Shown: positions 9,784-18,662 of the stretch, piece by piece
Layout: each line of letters starts with the position of its first letter
How positions within the stretch are numbered: the stretch's first letter is position 1
Assembly: GCF_041228105.1 (NCBI RefSeq)
Contig: NZ_CP166097.1
Span: 3,596,001 to 3,660,000 of the forward strand
Source: Pectobacterium aroidearum
GTDB lineage: Bacteria > Pseudomonadota > Gammaproteobacteria > Enterobacterales > Enterobacteriaceae
Length of the DNA: 64,000 nucleotides
Reading direction: 5' to 3'
Program-made: the position numbers and the translations under genes
The notes under the pieces: generated by a model
Databases searched by the model: none
What the model saw: the letters and a program-made list of their open reading frames with translations, nothing else
Told to the model about the DNA's origin: nothing

Positions 9784-9916
9784 TCTACATCCCGGTAATG
9801 CATTAAACCTCGCTACTATACGCAAGAGAAATGAGGTTTGGAATGGATTGTGACAGCGGAAAGAAAATAATTATGGGCTGCAAGCAACCCATAACTAAAT
9901 GGAATAGGAGACTATT

Positions 9917-10210
9917 TTAACCGAAGAAATAGTACAATCCTGCGCACAGGATCACAAAGGCGGGAAGTGGTGCGAAAAACGCGCGCCAGAGCAGGCGATG
10001 CGGACGAAAACCAACGCCATGAACAACGCCAGCACAAACGGCCCAAATCAGCAGTAGCCCCTGCCAAACCGCGAGTTCGCTGGTGCGCGCCGCGAAGCGC
10101 GTCGGATCCCAGAATACACAGCCCGCCAGCAGCAACGCCATGATAAGGGAAAGAGCCCTTATCGGGCTCTTATCCATCAGGCGATAGAGTTTATCGACCA
10201 GATCACTCAT
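9917..10210 (-). CDS. ybgE: Cyd operon protein YbgE
   Basis: YbgE is a small inner-membrane protein encoded with cytochrome bd oxidase; its exact role is unresolved. The 97-residue product has three hydrophobic segments (about 15-33, 45-63 and 72-95) and the basic loop RPHRLLWRAFFAP. The start codon overlaps the cydX stop codon (bases 10207-10210), so the two are translationally coupled at the end of the cydABX operon. Confidence 0.92.
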   Translation of the reverse strand: MSDLVDKLYRLMDKSPIRALSLIMALLLAGCVFWDPTRFAARTSELAVWQGLLLIWAVCAGVVHGVGFRPHRLLWRAFFAPLPAFVILCAGLYYFFG

Positions 10211-10323
10211 TGCTTATCTTCTTCAGCCGCTTTGCTTGCCTCACTCTGCTCAAGCGCCAGGGCCGTAATAATCCCCAGTGAGCAAGCAAGAAGCGTTCCG
10301 AGTATCCAGGCAAAATACCACAT
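10207..10323 (-). CDS. cydX: Cytochrome bd-I accessory subunit CydX
   Basis: CydX is a one-helix subunit needed for stability and haem content of cytochrome bd oxidase. This 38-codon gene, from the ATG at 10321-10323 to the TGA at 10207-10209, encodes MWYFAWILGTLLACSLGIIT followed by ALALEQSEASKAAEEDKQ: a single membrane helix with a short charged tail. E. coli CydX has 37 residues and the same MWYFAWILG start. It sits 16 bp after cydB with a GGAGC ribosome site and overlaps ybgE. Confidence 0.95.
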   Translation of the reverse strand: MWYFAWILGTLLACSLGIITALALEQSEASKAAEEDKQ

Positions 10324-10339
10324 AAATTAAGCTCCTTAC

Positions 10340-11479
10340 TTAGTACATAGAGTGAGTGTTTTGCTCAATCTGCTCTTTGGTAATGCGACCGAACATCTTG
10401 TAGTAACACCATGCGGTATAAGAAAGCACAATAGGTACGAAAATAATCGCAACCACGGTCATCACTTTCAGCGTCAGCAGGCTCGACGTCGCGTCCCATA
10501 TCGTCAAGCTGACGTTAGGCACGGTAACTGACGGCATGATGAACGGGAACATGGCAATCCCTGCAGTCAGAATCACACAAGCGATCGTCAAAGAAGAGAA
10601 CAGGAATGCCCATGCACCTTTCTCTGCGCGCGCCATAAGAGTAGTCAGCACCGGCAATACTACGCCCAGAGCAGGAATCGCCCACAATATCGGATGATTA
10701 TTGAAGTTAATCAGCCAGGCACCCGCCTGATGAACAACTTCTTTACGCAGCGGATTAGATTCAGCGGCAGTGTTAATCGCAGACGTCACGACATAACCAT
10801 CAATACCGTAAACAACCCATACGCCTGCCAGAGCAAATGCCACCATCATTACCAGCGCGGAAATCTGCGCGGCAGATTTGGAGCGCACGTGCAGATCGCC
10901 CGTGGTCCGCATCATCAGGTAGGTTGCACCCTGAGCAAGAATCATCGTCAGACTCACCACACCAGCCAACAGACCAAACGGATTCAGCAGTTGGAAGAAG
11001 TTTCCGGTGTAGTACAGACGCAGATATTCATCGACGTGGAACGGCACACCCTGCAACAGGTTGCCAAACGCAACGCCAATAACAACTGGCGGAACAAAGC
11101 TACCGATGAAGATGCCCCAGTCCCACATGCCACGCCAGCGTGGGTCTTCGATTTTTGAACGATAATCGAAGCCGACAGGACGAAAGAACAATGAGGCCAG
11201 CACCAGAATCATGGCAATGTAGAAACCGGAGAACGCAGCAGCGTAAACCATCGGCCAGGCAGCAAACAGCGCGCCACCTGCGGTGATCAACCAGACCTGG
11301 TTACCGTCCCAGTGCGGCGCAATGCTGTTAATCATGACACGACGCTCGGTATCGCCACGTCCCATCAGACGCACCAGAATGCCCACGCCCATGTCAAAAC
11401 CATCAGTGATAGCGAAGCCAATCAGCAAAATACCGATCAACAGCCACCAGATAAAACGTAAGACTTCATATTCAAACAT
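10340..11479 (-). CDS. cydB: Cytochrome bd ubiquinol oxidase subunit II
   Basis: CydB is the second large subunit of the high-affinity quinol oxidase that reduces oxygen to water under low oxygen. The 379-residue product is the same length as E. coli CydB and begins MFEYEVLRFIWWLLIGILLI; it includes the characteristic TDGFDMGVG, NSIAPHWDGNQVWLITAGGA and FFRPVGFDYRSK segments, with eight or nine hydrophobic helices. It follows cydA by 13 bp and precedes cydX by 16 bp. Confidence 0.98.
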   Translation of the reverse strand: MFEYEVLRFIWWLLIGILLIGFAITDGFDMGVGILVRLMGRGDTERRVMINSIAPHWDGNQVWLITAGGALFAAWPMVYAAAFSGFYIAMILVLASLFFRPVGFDYRSKIEDPRWRGMWDWGIFIGSFVPPVVIGVAFGNLLQGVPFHVDEYLRLYYTGNFFQLLNPFGLLAGVVSLTMILAQGATYLMMRTTGDLHVRSKSAAQISALVMMVAFALAGVWVVYGIDGYVVTSAINTAAESNPLRKEVVHQAGAWLINFNNHPILWAIPALGVVLPVLTTLMARAEKGAWAFLFSSLTIACVILTAGIAMFPFIMPSVTVPNVSLTIWDATSSLLTLKVMTVVAIIFVPIVLSYTAWCYYKMFGRITKEQIEQNTHSMY

Positions 11480-11492
11480 AGTGGACTCCTGT

Positions 11493-13061
11493 TTACCGTG
11501 CTTCCTGCGCAGCCGCTATAGGTTGTTCAAAATGGTAGCGCCCTGTTCTCAGGCTGCTCGGCCCCAGACGTGCGTATTTGAACATCAGATACATTTCTGC
11601 AATCAGGAAGAGCGTATACAGACCACAGATCAGCGCCATTGAGAACAGGATGTCTCCCGCTGTCAGTGATGACGTTGCGACTGCCGTTGGCAGAATTTCA
11701 CCGATGGCCCACGGTTGACGGCCGTATTCAGCCACAAACCAGCCAGCTTCAATAGCGATCCACGGTAGCGGAATACCATACAGCGCAACGCGGTGCAGCC
11801 AGCGTTTCTGACCAATTTTGCCACGCAGAACGGTCCAGAAAGACAAGCCGATGATCAACAGCATCAGAATGCCGCAGCCCACCATGATACGGAAAGAGAA
11901 GTACAGCGGCGCAACGCGTGGGATAGAATCTTTAACGGCTTGTTTAATCTGCGTTTCTGTCGCATCAGAGACTTTCGGCGTATAGCGCTTCAGCAGCAGG
12001 CCATAGCCCAGATCCTGTTTAGACTGATCGAACGCTTCTTTGACTGCCGGATCGGTGTTACCCGCACGTAATTCTTCCAGCAATTGGTAAGCCTTCATAC
12101 CATTGCGGATACGCACTTCATGCATCGCCATCAGCTCTTTCAGACCCGTCACTTCTTTGTCAGTAGAGCGAGTGGCAATTAACCCCAGAGCATAAGGGAT
12201 CTTGATGGCGTAGTTATTTTCCATCGTATCCTGATTCGGGATACCGATCAGCGTAAAGGATGCCGGAGCCGGCTGGGTTTCCCATTCGGCTTCAATCGCC
12301 GCCAGTTTGGTTTTCTGCACGTCGCCCATTTCATAACCGGATTCATCACCCAGTACGATAACAGACAGAACAGAAGCCAGACCGAAGCTTGCTGCGATAG
12401 CGAATGAACGCTTGGCAAATGCAATGTCGCGGCCTTTCAGCAGATAGTAAGAACTGATACCCAGAATGAACATCGCGCCCGTACAGTAACCTGCAGCCAC
12501 CGTGTGAACGAATTTCACCTGAGCAACCGGGTTCAGTACCAGATCGGCGAAGCTCACCATTTCCATACGCATGGTTTCGAAATTGAAATCCGATGCGATG
12601 GGGTTCTGCATCCAGCCATTGGCAACCAGAATCCACAGTGCGGAGAAGTTAGAGCCCAGCGCGACCAGCCAGGTAACGGCCATATGCTGTACTTTTCCTA
12701 AACGGTCCCAGCCGAAGAAGAACAAGCCAACAAAGGTCGATTCCAGGAAGAATGCCATCAGGCCTTCAATTGCCAACGGCGCGCCGAAAATATCCCCGAC
12801 GTAGTGAGAGAAATATGACCAGTTGGTCCCGAATTGAAACTCCATGGTCAATCCGGTAGCGACCCCCAGAGCGAAGTTAATAGCGAATAACTTGCCCCAG
12901 AATTTGGTCATATCTTTATAGATTTGTTTGCCGGACAGCACATATACCGTTTCCATAATCGCCAGCAAAAACGCCATCCCCAGCGTTAATGGTACGAATA
13001 GAAAATGGTACATTGCAGTTAAGGCAAACTGTAAACGTGACAGTTCGACTACATCAAACAT
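11493..13061 (-). CDS. cydA: Cytochrome bd ubiquinol oxidase subunit I
   Basis: CydA carries the three haems and the quinol-binding Q loop of cytochrome bd oxidase. The 522-residue product (also 522 in E. coli) begins [20 protein letters not shown], with the N-terminal haem-ligand histidine, and contains the large periplasmic Q loop (about residues 250-380) and the hallmark [20 protein letters not shown]. It is the first gene of cydA-cydB-cydX-ybgE. The upstream gap of more than 700 bp carries candidate FNR and ArcA sites, which fits regulation by oxygen. Confidence 0.98.
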   Translation of the reverse strand: MFDVVELSRLQFALTAMYHFLFVPLTLGMAFLLAIMETVYVLSGKQIYKDMTKFWGKLFAINFALGVATGLTMEFQFGTNWSYFSHYVGDIFGAPLAIEGLMAFFLESTFVGLFFFGWDRLGKVQHMAVTWLVALGSNFSALWILVANGWMQNPIASDFNFETMRMEMVSFADLVLNPVAQVKFVHTVAAGYCTGAMFILGISSYYLLKGRDIAFAKRSFAIAASFGLASVLSVIVLGDESGYEMGDVQKTKLAAIEAEWETQPAPASFTLIGIPNQDTMENNYAIKIPYALGLIATRSTDKEVTGLKELMAMHEVRIRNGMKAYQLLEELRAGNTDPAVKEAFDQSKQDLGYGLLLKRYTPKVSDATETQIKQAVKDSIPRVAPLYFSFRIMVGCGILMLLIIGLSFWTVLRGKIGQKRWLHRVALYGIPLPWIAIEAGWFVAEYGRQPWAIGEILPTAVATSSLTAGDILFSMALICGLYTLFLIAEMYLMFKYARLGPSSLRTGRYHFEQPIAAAQEAR

Positions 13062-13437
13062 TTTGACTCCTTGCTCCTCGCAGGAAGGGATTAGCTTGCA
13101 AACGCTGACAAGCCGCCAAACATCCGGCCATTACACCCAAAAAGAACACAACAAGAATTGCTTTAACACAGGCTGTAACAAACGCTATAAATACCGTTCA
13201 CCAGGGCAGTCATACCCCGACAGCAAGTTCAAGATAAATCACAAGTATTACAAGTAGCGTACCCCATAGGGAGGTAGCCGTATATTACGCCTGTAATCCC
13301 CTACAATAAATAGGTTTTTACGTGACCCAGACTAGGTTTTTGGCTTCAAATCAACTTTTCTACTAAAAGGCTCGAAAGACGATAATTGACCTCGCGCAAT
13401 TTAAGCCTATTTCAGAAATTATATCCAGAGGCGTTTT

Positions 13438-13451
13438 TTGATCTAAAACAA
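13438..13451 (-). promoter_or_regulatory. Candidate FNR box upstream of cydA
   Basis: TTGAT-CTAA-AACAA matches the FNR consensus TTGAT-N4-ATCAA at 9 of 10 positions. It lies 377 bp upstream of the cydA start. In E. coli FNR represses cydAB under full anaerobiosis. Confidence 0.5.
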
Positions 13452-13505
13452 TTTAACGCTTTTCTCGTGATTGATGCGTTGCATTAATTTCTTTATTGCA
13501 CCTAT

Positions 13506-13521
13506 TGTTAATACATTGTGA
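13506..13521 (-). promoter_or_regulatory. Candidate ArcA box upstream of cydA
   Basis: TGTTAATACATTGTGA contains the direct repeats TGTTA and TGTGA at 11-bp spacing, the arrangement of ArcA sites. It is 55 bp further upstream than the FNR box. ArcA activates cydAB under low oxygen in E. coli. The motif is loose, so support is modest. Confidence 0.4.
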
Positions 13522-13718
13522 CTTTTCGGTTTAATTAAAATTAATTCAGCAATATAATTTTTACTTCCCGTTATCGATTATTCACATGCTTTTCTTATCT
13601 TCTATTTTATGTCAGATTTTTATTTTTTATTTCTGGCAACAACGCGATATTTCTTATCAAACTGAAGTGAACTGCCCTGCCCTTCTCCAGTATGCCGTCG
13701 GTTTGTCACGCCAGATGC

Positions 13719-13743
13719 AAAAACGGAGACCAAGAGGCCTCCG
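13719..13743 (-). terminator. Rho-independent terminator after the DUF2135/TPR gene
   Basis: On the minus strand CGGAGGCC-TCTT-GGTCTCCG forms an 8-bp stem with one mismatch and is followed by TTTTT. It lies 42 bp beyond the stop codon of the 13786-14955 gene and separates that gene from cydA. Confidence 0.8.
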
Positions 13744-13785
13744 CGGTGATAACAGATAAGGTGAGACGGAGCACACTGCGGTGAT

Positions 13786-14955
13786 TTACATCTTCGCTTT
13801 CATGCGCTCGATAGCCTTATCGTAAACCGTGTTACTTTTCTGGCTTCTCGCAAGCTCATAATGCTGAAGTGCATCGCTGAACTGACCCGCATTCTCGTAG
13901 ATTTTTGCAATGTTGTAGTACGAACTGGCACGCGTGGTTGCCGCATTGCTACCGTTTGCCAGCGCAATCGCTTTACGGTTAGCCCAAATAGCTTCGGCAA
14001 TGTTACCCCGCTTTTGATAAGCCAAACCCAGGTTGCTGTATGCCTGACCAAACGCGCTGTCCTGCTCGATCGCGGCCAGGAACAGTGTCGTGGCCTGTTC
14101 CAGTTCACCGCGTCCATAAGCAGCCTCGCCATCACGGTTGAGCGTTTTTGCCAGTGCGGTATTTCCGGTAACTGAAGTGGCTGTCTGCGCCGGGTTAAGC
14201 ACCATTGGCAACGCATTACCATCCTTCGCTTTTGAGAAATCGGCCTCGCCAACAGCATTGATATCTTCAAAATCACCGTTAGGGTTAAGGCGGAAAACCG
14301 TCCAGATATTCCCTGCTTTATTCAGTGGTACGGAATACGTCCGCACTAATGAACTCCCTACATAGACAAATACTTTTGCACTACTTGCGGAAAGCGCTGG
14401 TGAATTAGTTTTATCACCGTTCGTATAATCATGAACAGCATAAATATAACTTTCACCTAAACGCTTTTTATCAATGGTGATGGTTTCCGGCCCAAAGCTA
14501 TCGGTATCATCAACATCAAGATTGGCATCGCGTCCTTTCTTGTGTTGGAAATAAATATGATTATCCGGATAAATAAGATGAGAATCTAAATCGAAAGGTC
14601 TTTCACCCCAGGTTAATACAATTCTCATACCATCCAGATTTTTCATTACTGGACTAATAGCATAAGTCATTCCATCACACGGACACTTTACTACCAGATC
14701 GGAATAACCTTCTTTTTTAATGATCAGCAGACTGTCCTGATCCACCGCAAACGGTGCATTAAGCGCCACGCGGCCAGCGGCATCAGAGCGAGCGGTTACT
14801 GACTGCGCGCCGTTCTTCTGTAGAATCACCGCCGCATCATCAATCTTTTTATCTTTAACCGTCGCACTCAGCACTTCAATATTAATAGACTGCGCGCTGG
14901 CAGCGCAGGTAAATACAGATAATGCCAGCATCAGCGCTTTTATATTTCCTTTCAC
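13786..14955 (-). CDS. Secreted DUF2135-like protein with C-terminal TPR repeats
   Basis: I do not recognise a named gene. The 389-residue product has a signal peptide ending at about residue 21 (TCAASA), then an Ig-like carboxypeptidase-regulatory type segment (about 25-100, with DAAGRVALNAPF). A domain at about 108-230 resembles YfaP/DUF2135: it contains VLTWGERPFDLDSHLIYP, then DLDV-type DDTDSFGPETITIDK. From about residue 270 there are three TPR-like units (NRDGEAAYGRGELEQATTLF, AYSNLGLAYQKRGNIAEAIW, SSYYNIAKIYENAGQFSDAL). The acidic DLDSH and DVDDTDS motifs suggest metal binding. It is probably periplasmic and possibly part of an envelope protein assembly. It is monocistronic, between cydA and sucD, and not at this site in E. 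coli. Confidence 0.8.
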   Translation of the reverse strand: MKGNIKALMLALSVFTCAASAQSINIEVLSATVKDKKIDDAAVILQKNGAQSVTARSDAAGRVALNAPFAVDQDSLLIIKKEGYSDLVVKCPCDGMTYAISPVMKNLDGMRIVLTWGERPFDLDSHLIYPDNHIYFQHKKGRDANLDVDDTDSFGPETITIDKKRLGESYIYAVHDYTNGDKTNSPALSASSAKVFVYVGSSLVRTYSVPLNKAGNIWTVFRLNPNGDFEDINAVGEADFSKAKDGNALPMVLNPAQTATSVTGNTALAKTLNRDGEAAYGRGELEQATTLFLAAIEQDSAFGQAYSNLGLAYQKRGNIAEAIWANRKAIALANGSNAATTRASSYYNIAKIYENAGQFSDALQHYELARSQKSNTVYDKAIERMKAKM

Positions 14956-15134
14956 ACAACATCCCCTTAAGGCAAATTAATTAATCGTTCCCTGTTTACA
15001 TGAACTCAATGAAATATTCTTCATTTCTGCTTATCACTAATCAGCCTTTTCAGGCGCGCGAATTATCCAATAAAACCACGAAAAAGTCATGTGCAATTCA
15101 ATTGTGTCGATTAACCTCAATGGCTAAATTTGAA

Positions 15135-15160
15135 TAAAAAAAAGCCACCCGAAGGTGGCT
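15135..15160 (-). terminator. Terminator after sucD
   Basis: On the minus strand AGCCACC-TTCG-GGTGGCT forms a 7-bp stem with a stable UUCG tetraloop, followed by eight T. It ends the sdhCDAB-sucABCD transcription unit 24 bp after the sucD stop. Confidence 0.9.
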
Positions 15161-15183
15161 AGAGTATTTAATCGAATAATCGA

Positions 15184-16056
15184 TTAACGCGCTAATATCG
15201 CTTTTACTGCATCACCGATATCCGCCAGGCTGCGAACGGTTTTAACACCCGCTGCTTCTAACGCCGCGAATTTATCGTCAGCCGTACCTTTACCACCCGC
15301 GATGATTGCACCCGCGTGGCCCATGCGCTTGCCTTTCGGCGCCGTCACACCCGCAATGTAGCCGACAACCGGCTTAGTTACGTGTTCTTTAATATACGCC
15401 GCCGCTTCTTCTTCCGCCGTACCGCCGATTTCACCGATCATAACGATGGCTTCGGTCTGCGGATCTTGTTCAAACAGCTTCAGAATATCGATGAAGTTAG
15501 AGCCTGGGATCGGGTCACCGCCGATACCGACACAACTGGACTGACCCAGCCCGGCATCGGTCGTTTGCTTCACGGCTTCATACGTCAGCGTACCTGAACG
15601 AGAAACGATACCCACTTTACCTGGCAGGTGGATATGGCCAGGCATAATACCGATCTTGCATTCACCCGGCGTGATCACACCAGGGCAGTTCGGACCGATC
15701 ATCCGCACGCCGCTCTGGTCGAGTTTGACTTTCACCGTCAGCATATCCAGCGTCGGGATACCTTCGGTGATACAGATAATCAGTTCGATACCTGCGTCAA
15801 TCGCTTCCAGAATGGAGTCTTTACAGAACGGAGCCGGAACGTAGATAACGGATGCAGTTGCGCCCGTCGCTTCAACTGCCTCACGCACCGTATTAAATAC
15901 GGGCAGGCCCAGATGCTCCGTGCCGCCTTTACCCGGCGTCACACCACCGACCATTTGTGTACCGTAAGCAAGTGCTTGCTCAGAGTGGAATGTCCCCTGA
16001 CTACCGGTAAAACCCTGACAGATAACTTTGGTATTTTTATTAATCAGAATGGACAT
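15184..16056 (-). CDS. sucD: Succinyl-CoA synthetase alpha subunit
   Basis: SucD binds CoA and carries the phosphohistidine of succinyl-CoA synthetase, the TCA-cycle step that makes ATP from succinyl-CoA. The 290-residue product starts [20 protein letters not shown] with the CoA-binding Rossmann fold and has the catalytic histidine in [14 protein letters not shown] near residue 247. Its start codon overlaps the sucC stop at base 16056, so the two subunits are made in step. It is the last gene of the TCA cluster. Confidence 0.98.
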   Translation of the reverse strand: MSILINKNTKVICQGFTGSQGTFHSEQALAYGTQMVGGVTPGKGGTEHLGLPVFNTVREAVEATGATASVIYVPAPFCKDSILEAIDAGIELIICITEGIPTLDMLTVKVKLDQSGVRMIGPNCPGVITPGECKIGIMPGHIHLPGKVGIVSRSGTLTYEAVKQTTDAGLGQSSCVGIGGDPIPGSNFIDILKLFEQDPQTEAIVMIGEIGGTAEEEAAAYIKEHVTKPVVGYIAGVTAPKGKRMGHAGAIIAGGKGTADDKFAALEAAGVKTVRSLADIGDAVKAILAR

Positions 16057-17222
16057 TATTTACCCTCCACAGCTGCAACAACCTGCTGAGCGGCACCCGT
16101 CAGGCTGGTCGCGGCGATAATATTCAGGCCGCTATCCGCCAGTTTCTTGGCACCCAGCTCCGCATTGTTTCCTTCCAAACGCACAACAACCGGTACGTTA
16201 ACACCCACTTCGGCTACCGCGCCGATGATGCCGTCAGCGATCAAATCGCAACGTACAATGCCGCCAAAGATGTTAACAAAGACAGCTTTTACCTTGTCAT
16301 CCGACAGGATAATTTTGAACGCTTCGGTAACACGTTCTTTCGTCGCGCCGCCGCCAACGTCGAGGAAGTTTGCAGGAGAACCACCGTGCAGCTTCACGAT
16401 GTCCATCGTGCCCATCGCCAGGCCAGCACCGTTCACCATACAGCCAATATTGCCGTCCAGCGCAACATAGTTCAGTTCCCACTGTGCCGCGTGCGCTTCA
16501 CGGGAATCTTCCTGGCTTGGGTCACGCATTTCGCGCAGCTCAGGCTGACGGAACAGCGCATTGCCGTCCGCGCCGAGTTTGCCATCCAGACACACCAAAT
16601 CGCCCTGCTTGGTGATAACCAGCGGGTTAATTTCTACCAGCGCCAGATCGCGCTCCAGGAACAGCGTCGCCAGACCCATAAAGATTTTGGTGAACTGTGC
16701 CACTTGCTTGCCGCTCAGGCCCAGTTTGAAGGCCAACTCGCGTCCCTGATAAGGCTGTGGCCCTACCAGCGGATCGATCGCCGCTTTATGAATCAGCTCT
16801 GGCGTTTCTTCCGCCACTTTTTCAATTTCTACACCACCTTCGGTGGATGCCATGAACACCACGCGACGCGTGCCACGGTCAACAACTGCGCCCAGATAAA
16901 GCTCTTTGTCGATATCTGTTGCTGCTTCAACCAGGATTTGATGAACCGGTTGACCCTGTGCGTCAGTTTGATAAGTAACGAGTTTTTTGCCTAACCAGTT
17001 TTCAGCAAAGGCGCGGATATCTTCTTTGTTACTGACGACTTTAACGCCGCCCGCTTTACCGCGACCGCCTGCGTGAACCTGACATTTTACGACCCACGGA
17101 CCCGCACCAATTTTAGACGCGGCTTCTTCCGCTTCACGCGGTGTGGTACAGGCATAGCCGGTCGGTGCCGGTAAACCATATCGAGCAAAGAGTTGTTTTG
17201 CCTGATACTCGTGTAAATTCAT
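16056..17222 (-). CDS. sucC: Succinyl-CoA synthetase beta subunit
   Basis: SucC provides the nucleotide-binding ATP-grasp domain and the succinate site of succinyl-CoA synthetase. The 388-residue product is the same length as E. coli SucC, starts [20 protein letters not shown], has the lysine-rich loop [13 protein letters not shown] (about 50-62) and the power-helix region [19 protein letters not shown] near residue 320. It is separated from sucB by 198 bp and overlaps sucD by one base. Confidence 0.98.
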   Translation of the reverse strand: MNLHEYQAKQLFARYGLPAPTGYACTTPREAEEAASKIGAGPWVVKCQVHAGGRGKAGGVKVVSNKEDIRAFAENWLGKKLVTYQTDAQGQPVHQILVEAATDIDKELYLGAVVDRGTRRVVFMASTEGGVEIEKVAEETPELIHKAAIDPLVGPQPYQGRELAFKLGLSGKQVAQFTKIFMGLATLFLERDLALVEINPLVITKQGDLVCLDGKLGADGNALFRQPELREMRDPSQEDSREAHAAQWELNYVALDGNIGCMVNGAGLAMGTMDIVKLHGGSPANFLDVGGGATKERVTEAFKIILSDDKVKAVFVNIFGGIVRCDLIADGIIGAVAEVGVNVPVVVRLEGNNAELGAKKLADSGLNIIAATSLTGAAQQVVAAVEGK

Positions 17223-17420
17223 GATGTTCTATCCATTTAGGTTTGGAGATAAGTCGGCAGGCGGTTTTTCATCACCGACTCTTTCGGTAGCGAAAAACGC
17301 CAATAACTCTCTGATATATTTGGATAACGCCGTTGAGAAAAAACGGCCTACATAGCACTTAATCTGTATATTTCGGGCGGAAATCGTCAGGATTATCCGC
17401 CCGAGAGCCTACCCGTCAGA

Positions 17421-18647
17421 CTAAACGTCTAACAGCAGACGCGCTGGATCTTCCAGCATCTCTTTCACCGTCACCAGGAAGCCAACGGACTCACGACCGT
17501 CGATCAAACGGTGATCGTAAGACAGCGCCAGATACATCATCGGCAGAATGACAACCTGACCATCCACCGCCATCGGGCGATCTTTAATGGCGTGCATACC
17601 CAGAATCGCACTCTGCGGTGGGTTGATGATCGGGGTAGACATCAGAGAACCAAAGACGCCGCCGTTGGTAATCGTGAAGTTACCGCCCAGCAGTTCTTCA
17701 ACCGTCAGTTTGCCGTCACGACCTTTCACGGCCAGATCCTTGATACGTTTCTCAATGTCGGCCATGCCCAGCGCATCCACATCACGCAGTACTGGCGTAA
17801 CCAGACCGCGCGGAGTAGAAACCGCAATGCTGACATCGAAATAGTTGTGGTAAACCACATCTTCGCCATCAATAGAGGCATTTACTTCAGGGTAACGCTT
17901 CAGCGCTTCAACCACGGCTTTGATGTAGAAGGACATAAAGCCCAGACGCACACCATGACGTTTCTCAAACGCTTCGCCGTATTGCTTGCGCAGATCCATA
18001 ATGGGCTGCATGTTGATTTCGTTGAACGTCGTCAACATGGCCGTGCTGTTTTTCGCTTCCAGCAGGCGCTCTGCAACACGCTTACGCAGGCGCGTCATCG
18101 GTACGCGTTTTTCGCTGCGCGCACCCAAAGCCGGTGCCGGAGAAGCCGCCGGAGCCTCAGACTTAGCCGCTTTGCCAGATTCTTTCTTCTGAGAAGCCAA
18201 ATGCTTATCGACGTCTTCACGAGTAATTCGACCGCCTACACCGCTGCCTTTGATCGCAGAAGCATCGAGATCATGCTCAGCAATCAGACGGCGGATCGCC
18301 GGGCTAAGCGCGTCGCTATTCTCTTCTTCCAGCCCAGCGGTATGACGCTGGGCCGGTGTTGATTCTTTGCTCTGTGACTTCTCACTGGTTTCTTTACCAG
18401 AGCTGTCACCACGGCGGATGCGGCCCAGCAACTGGCGAGACGTTACCGTAGCACCTTCTTCTTCCAGCACGGCATCCAGAATGCCAGCTTCAGAGGCAGG
18501 CACTTCCAGTACAACTTTGTCAGTTTCAATTTCAACCAGTACTTCATCGCGCTGAACGCTATCGCCTGGTTTTTTATGCCAGGTCGCAACAGTGGCGTCA
18601 GCGACGGATTCAGGCAGGTCGGGTACAAGAATATCTACGCTACTCAT
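17421..18647 (-). CDS. sucB: 2-Oxoglutarate dehydrogenase E2 (dihydrolipoyl succinyltransferase)
   Basis: SucB is the core of the 2-oxoglutarate dehydrogenase complex and transfers the succinyl group from lipoyl to CoA. The 408-residue product has one N-terminal lipoyl domain with the modified lysine in [14 protein letters not shown] (about residue 44), a peripheral-subunit-binding domain at about 112-148 ([17 protein letters not shown]), an alanine-rich linker, and the catalytic domain with [15 protein letters not shown] near the C-terminus. It starts 15 bp after sucA. The 198-bp gap before sucC shows no gene. Confidence 0.98.
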   Translation of the reverse strand: MSSVDILVPDLPESVADATVATWHKKPGDSVQRDEVLVEIETDKVVLEVPASEAGILDAVLEEEGATVTSRQLLGRIRRGDSSGKETSEKSQSKESTPAQRHTAGLEEENSDALSPAIRRLIAEHDLDASAIKGSGVGGRITREDVDKHLASQKKESGKAAKSEAPAASPAPALGARSEKRVPMTRLRKRVAERLLEAKNSTAMLTTFNEINMQPIMDLRKQYGEAFEKRHGVRLGFMSFYIKAVVEALKRYPEVNASIDGEDVVYHNYFDVSIAVSTPRGLVTPVLRDVDALGMADIEKRIKDLAVKGRDGKLTVEELLGGNFTITNGGVFGSLMSTPIINPPQSAILGMHAIKDRPMAVDGQVVILPMMYLALSYDHRLIDGRESVGFLVTVKEMLEDPARLLLDV

Positions 18648-18662
18648 TATCTATCCTTTTAT

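Larger units (their letters stand above)
13062..13718. other. Long cyd regulatory region
   Basis: No gene was recognised in this gap. From about 13380 to 13640 it is strongly AT-rich and holds the candidate FNR and ArcA sites listed separately. It lies wholly upstream of cydA, because the next gene is read in the same direction and is closed by its own terminator at 13719-13743. E. coli cydAB also has a long multi-promoter leader. Confidence 0.6.

Noticed and set aside
12928..13257. 109-codon frame running from cydA antisense into the upstream gap
   Set aside because: Begins as an antisense shadow of cydA and lacks a ribosome site or similarity.
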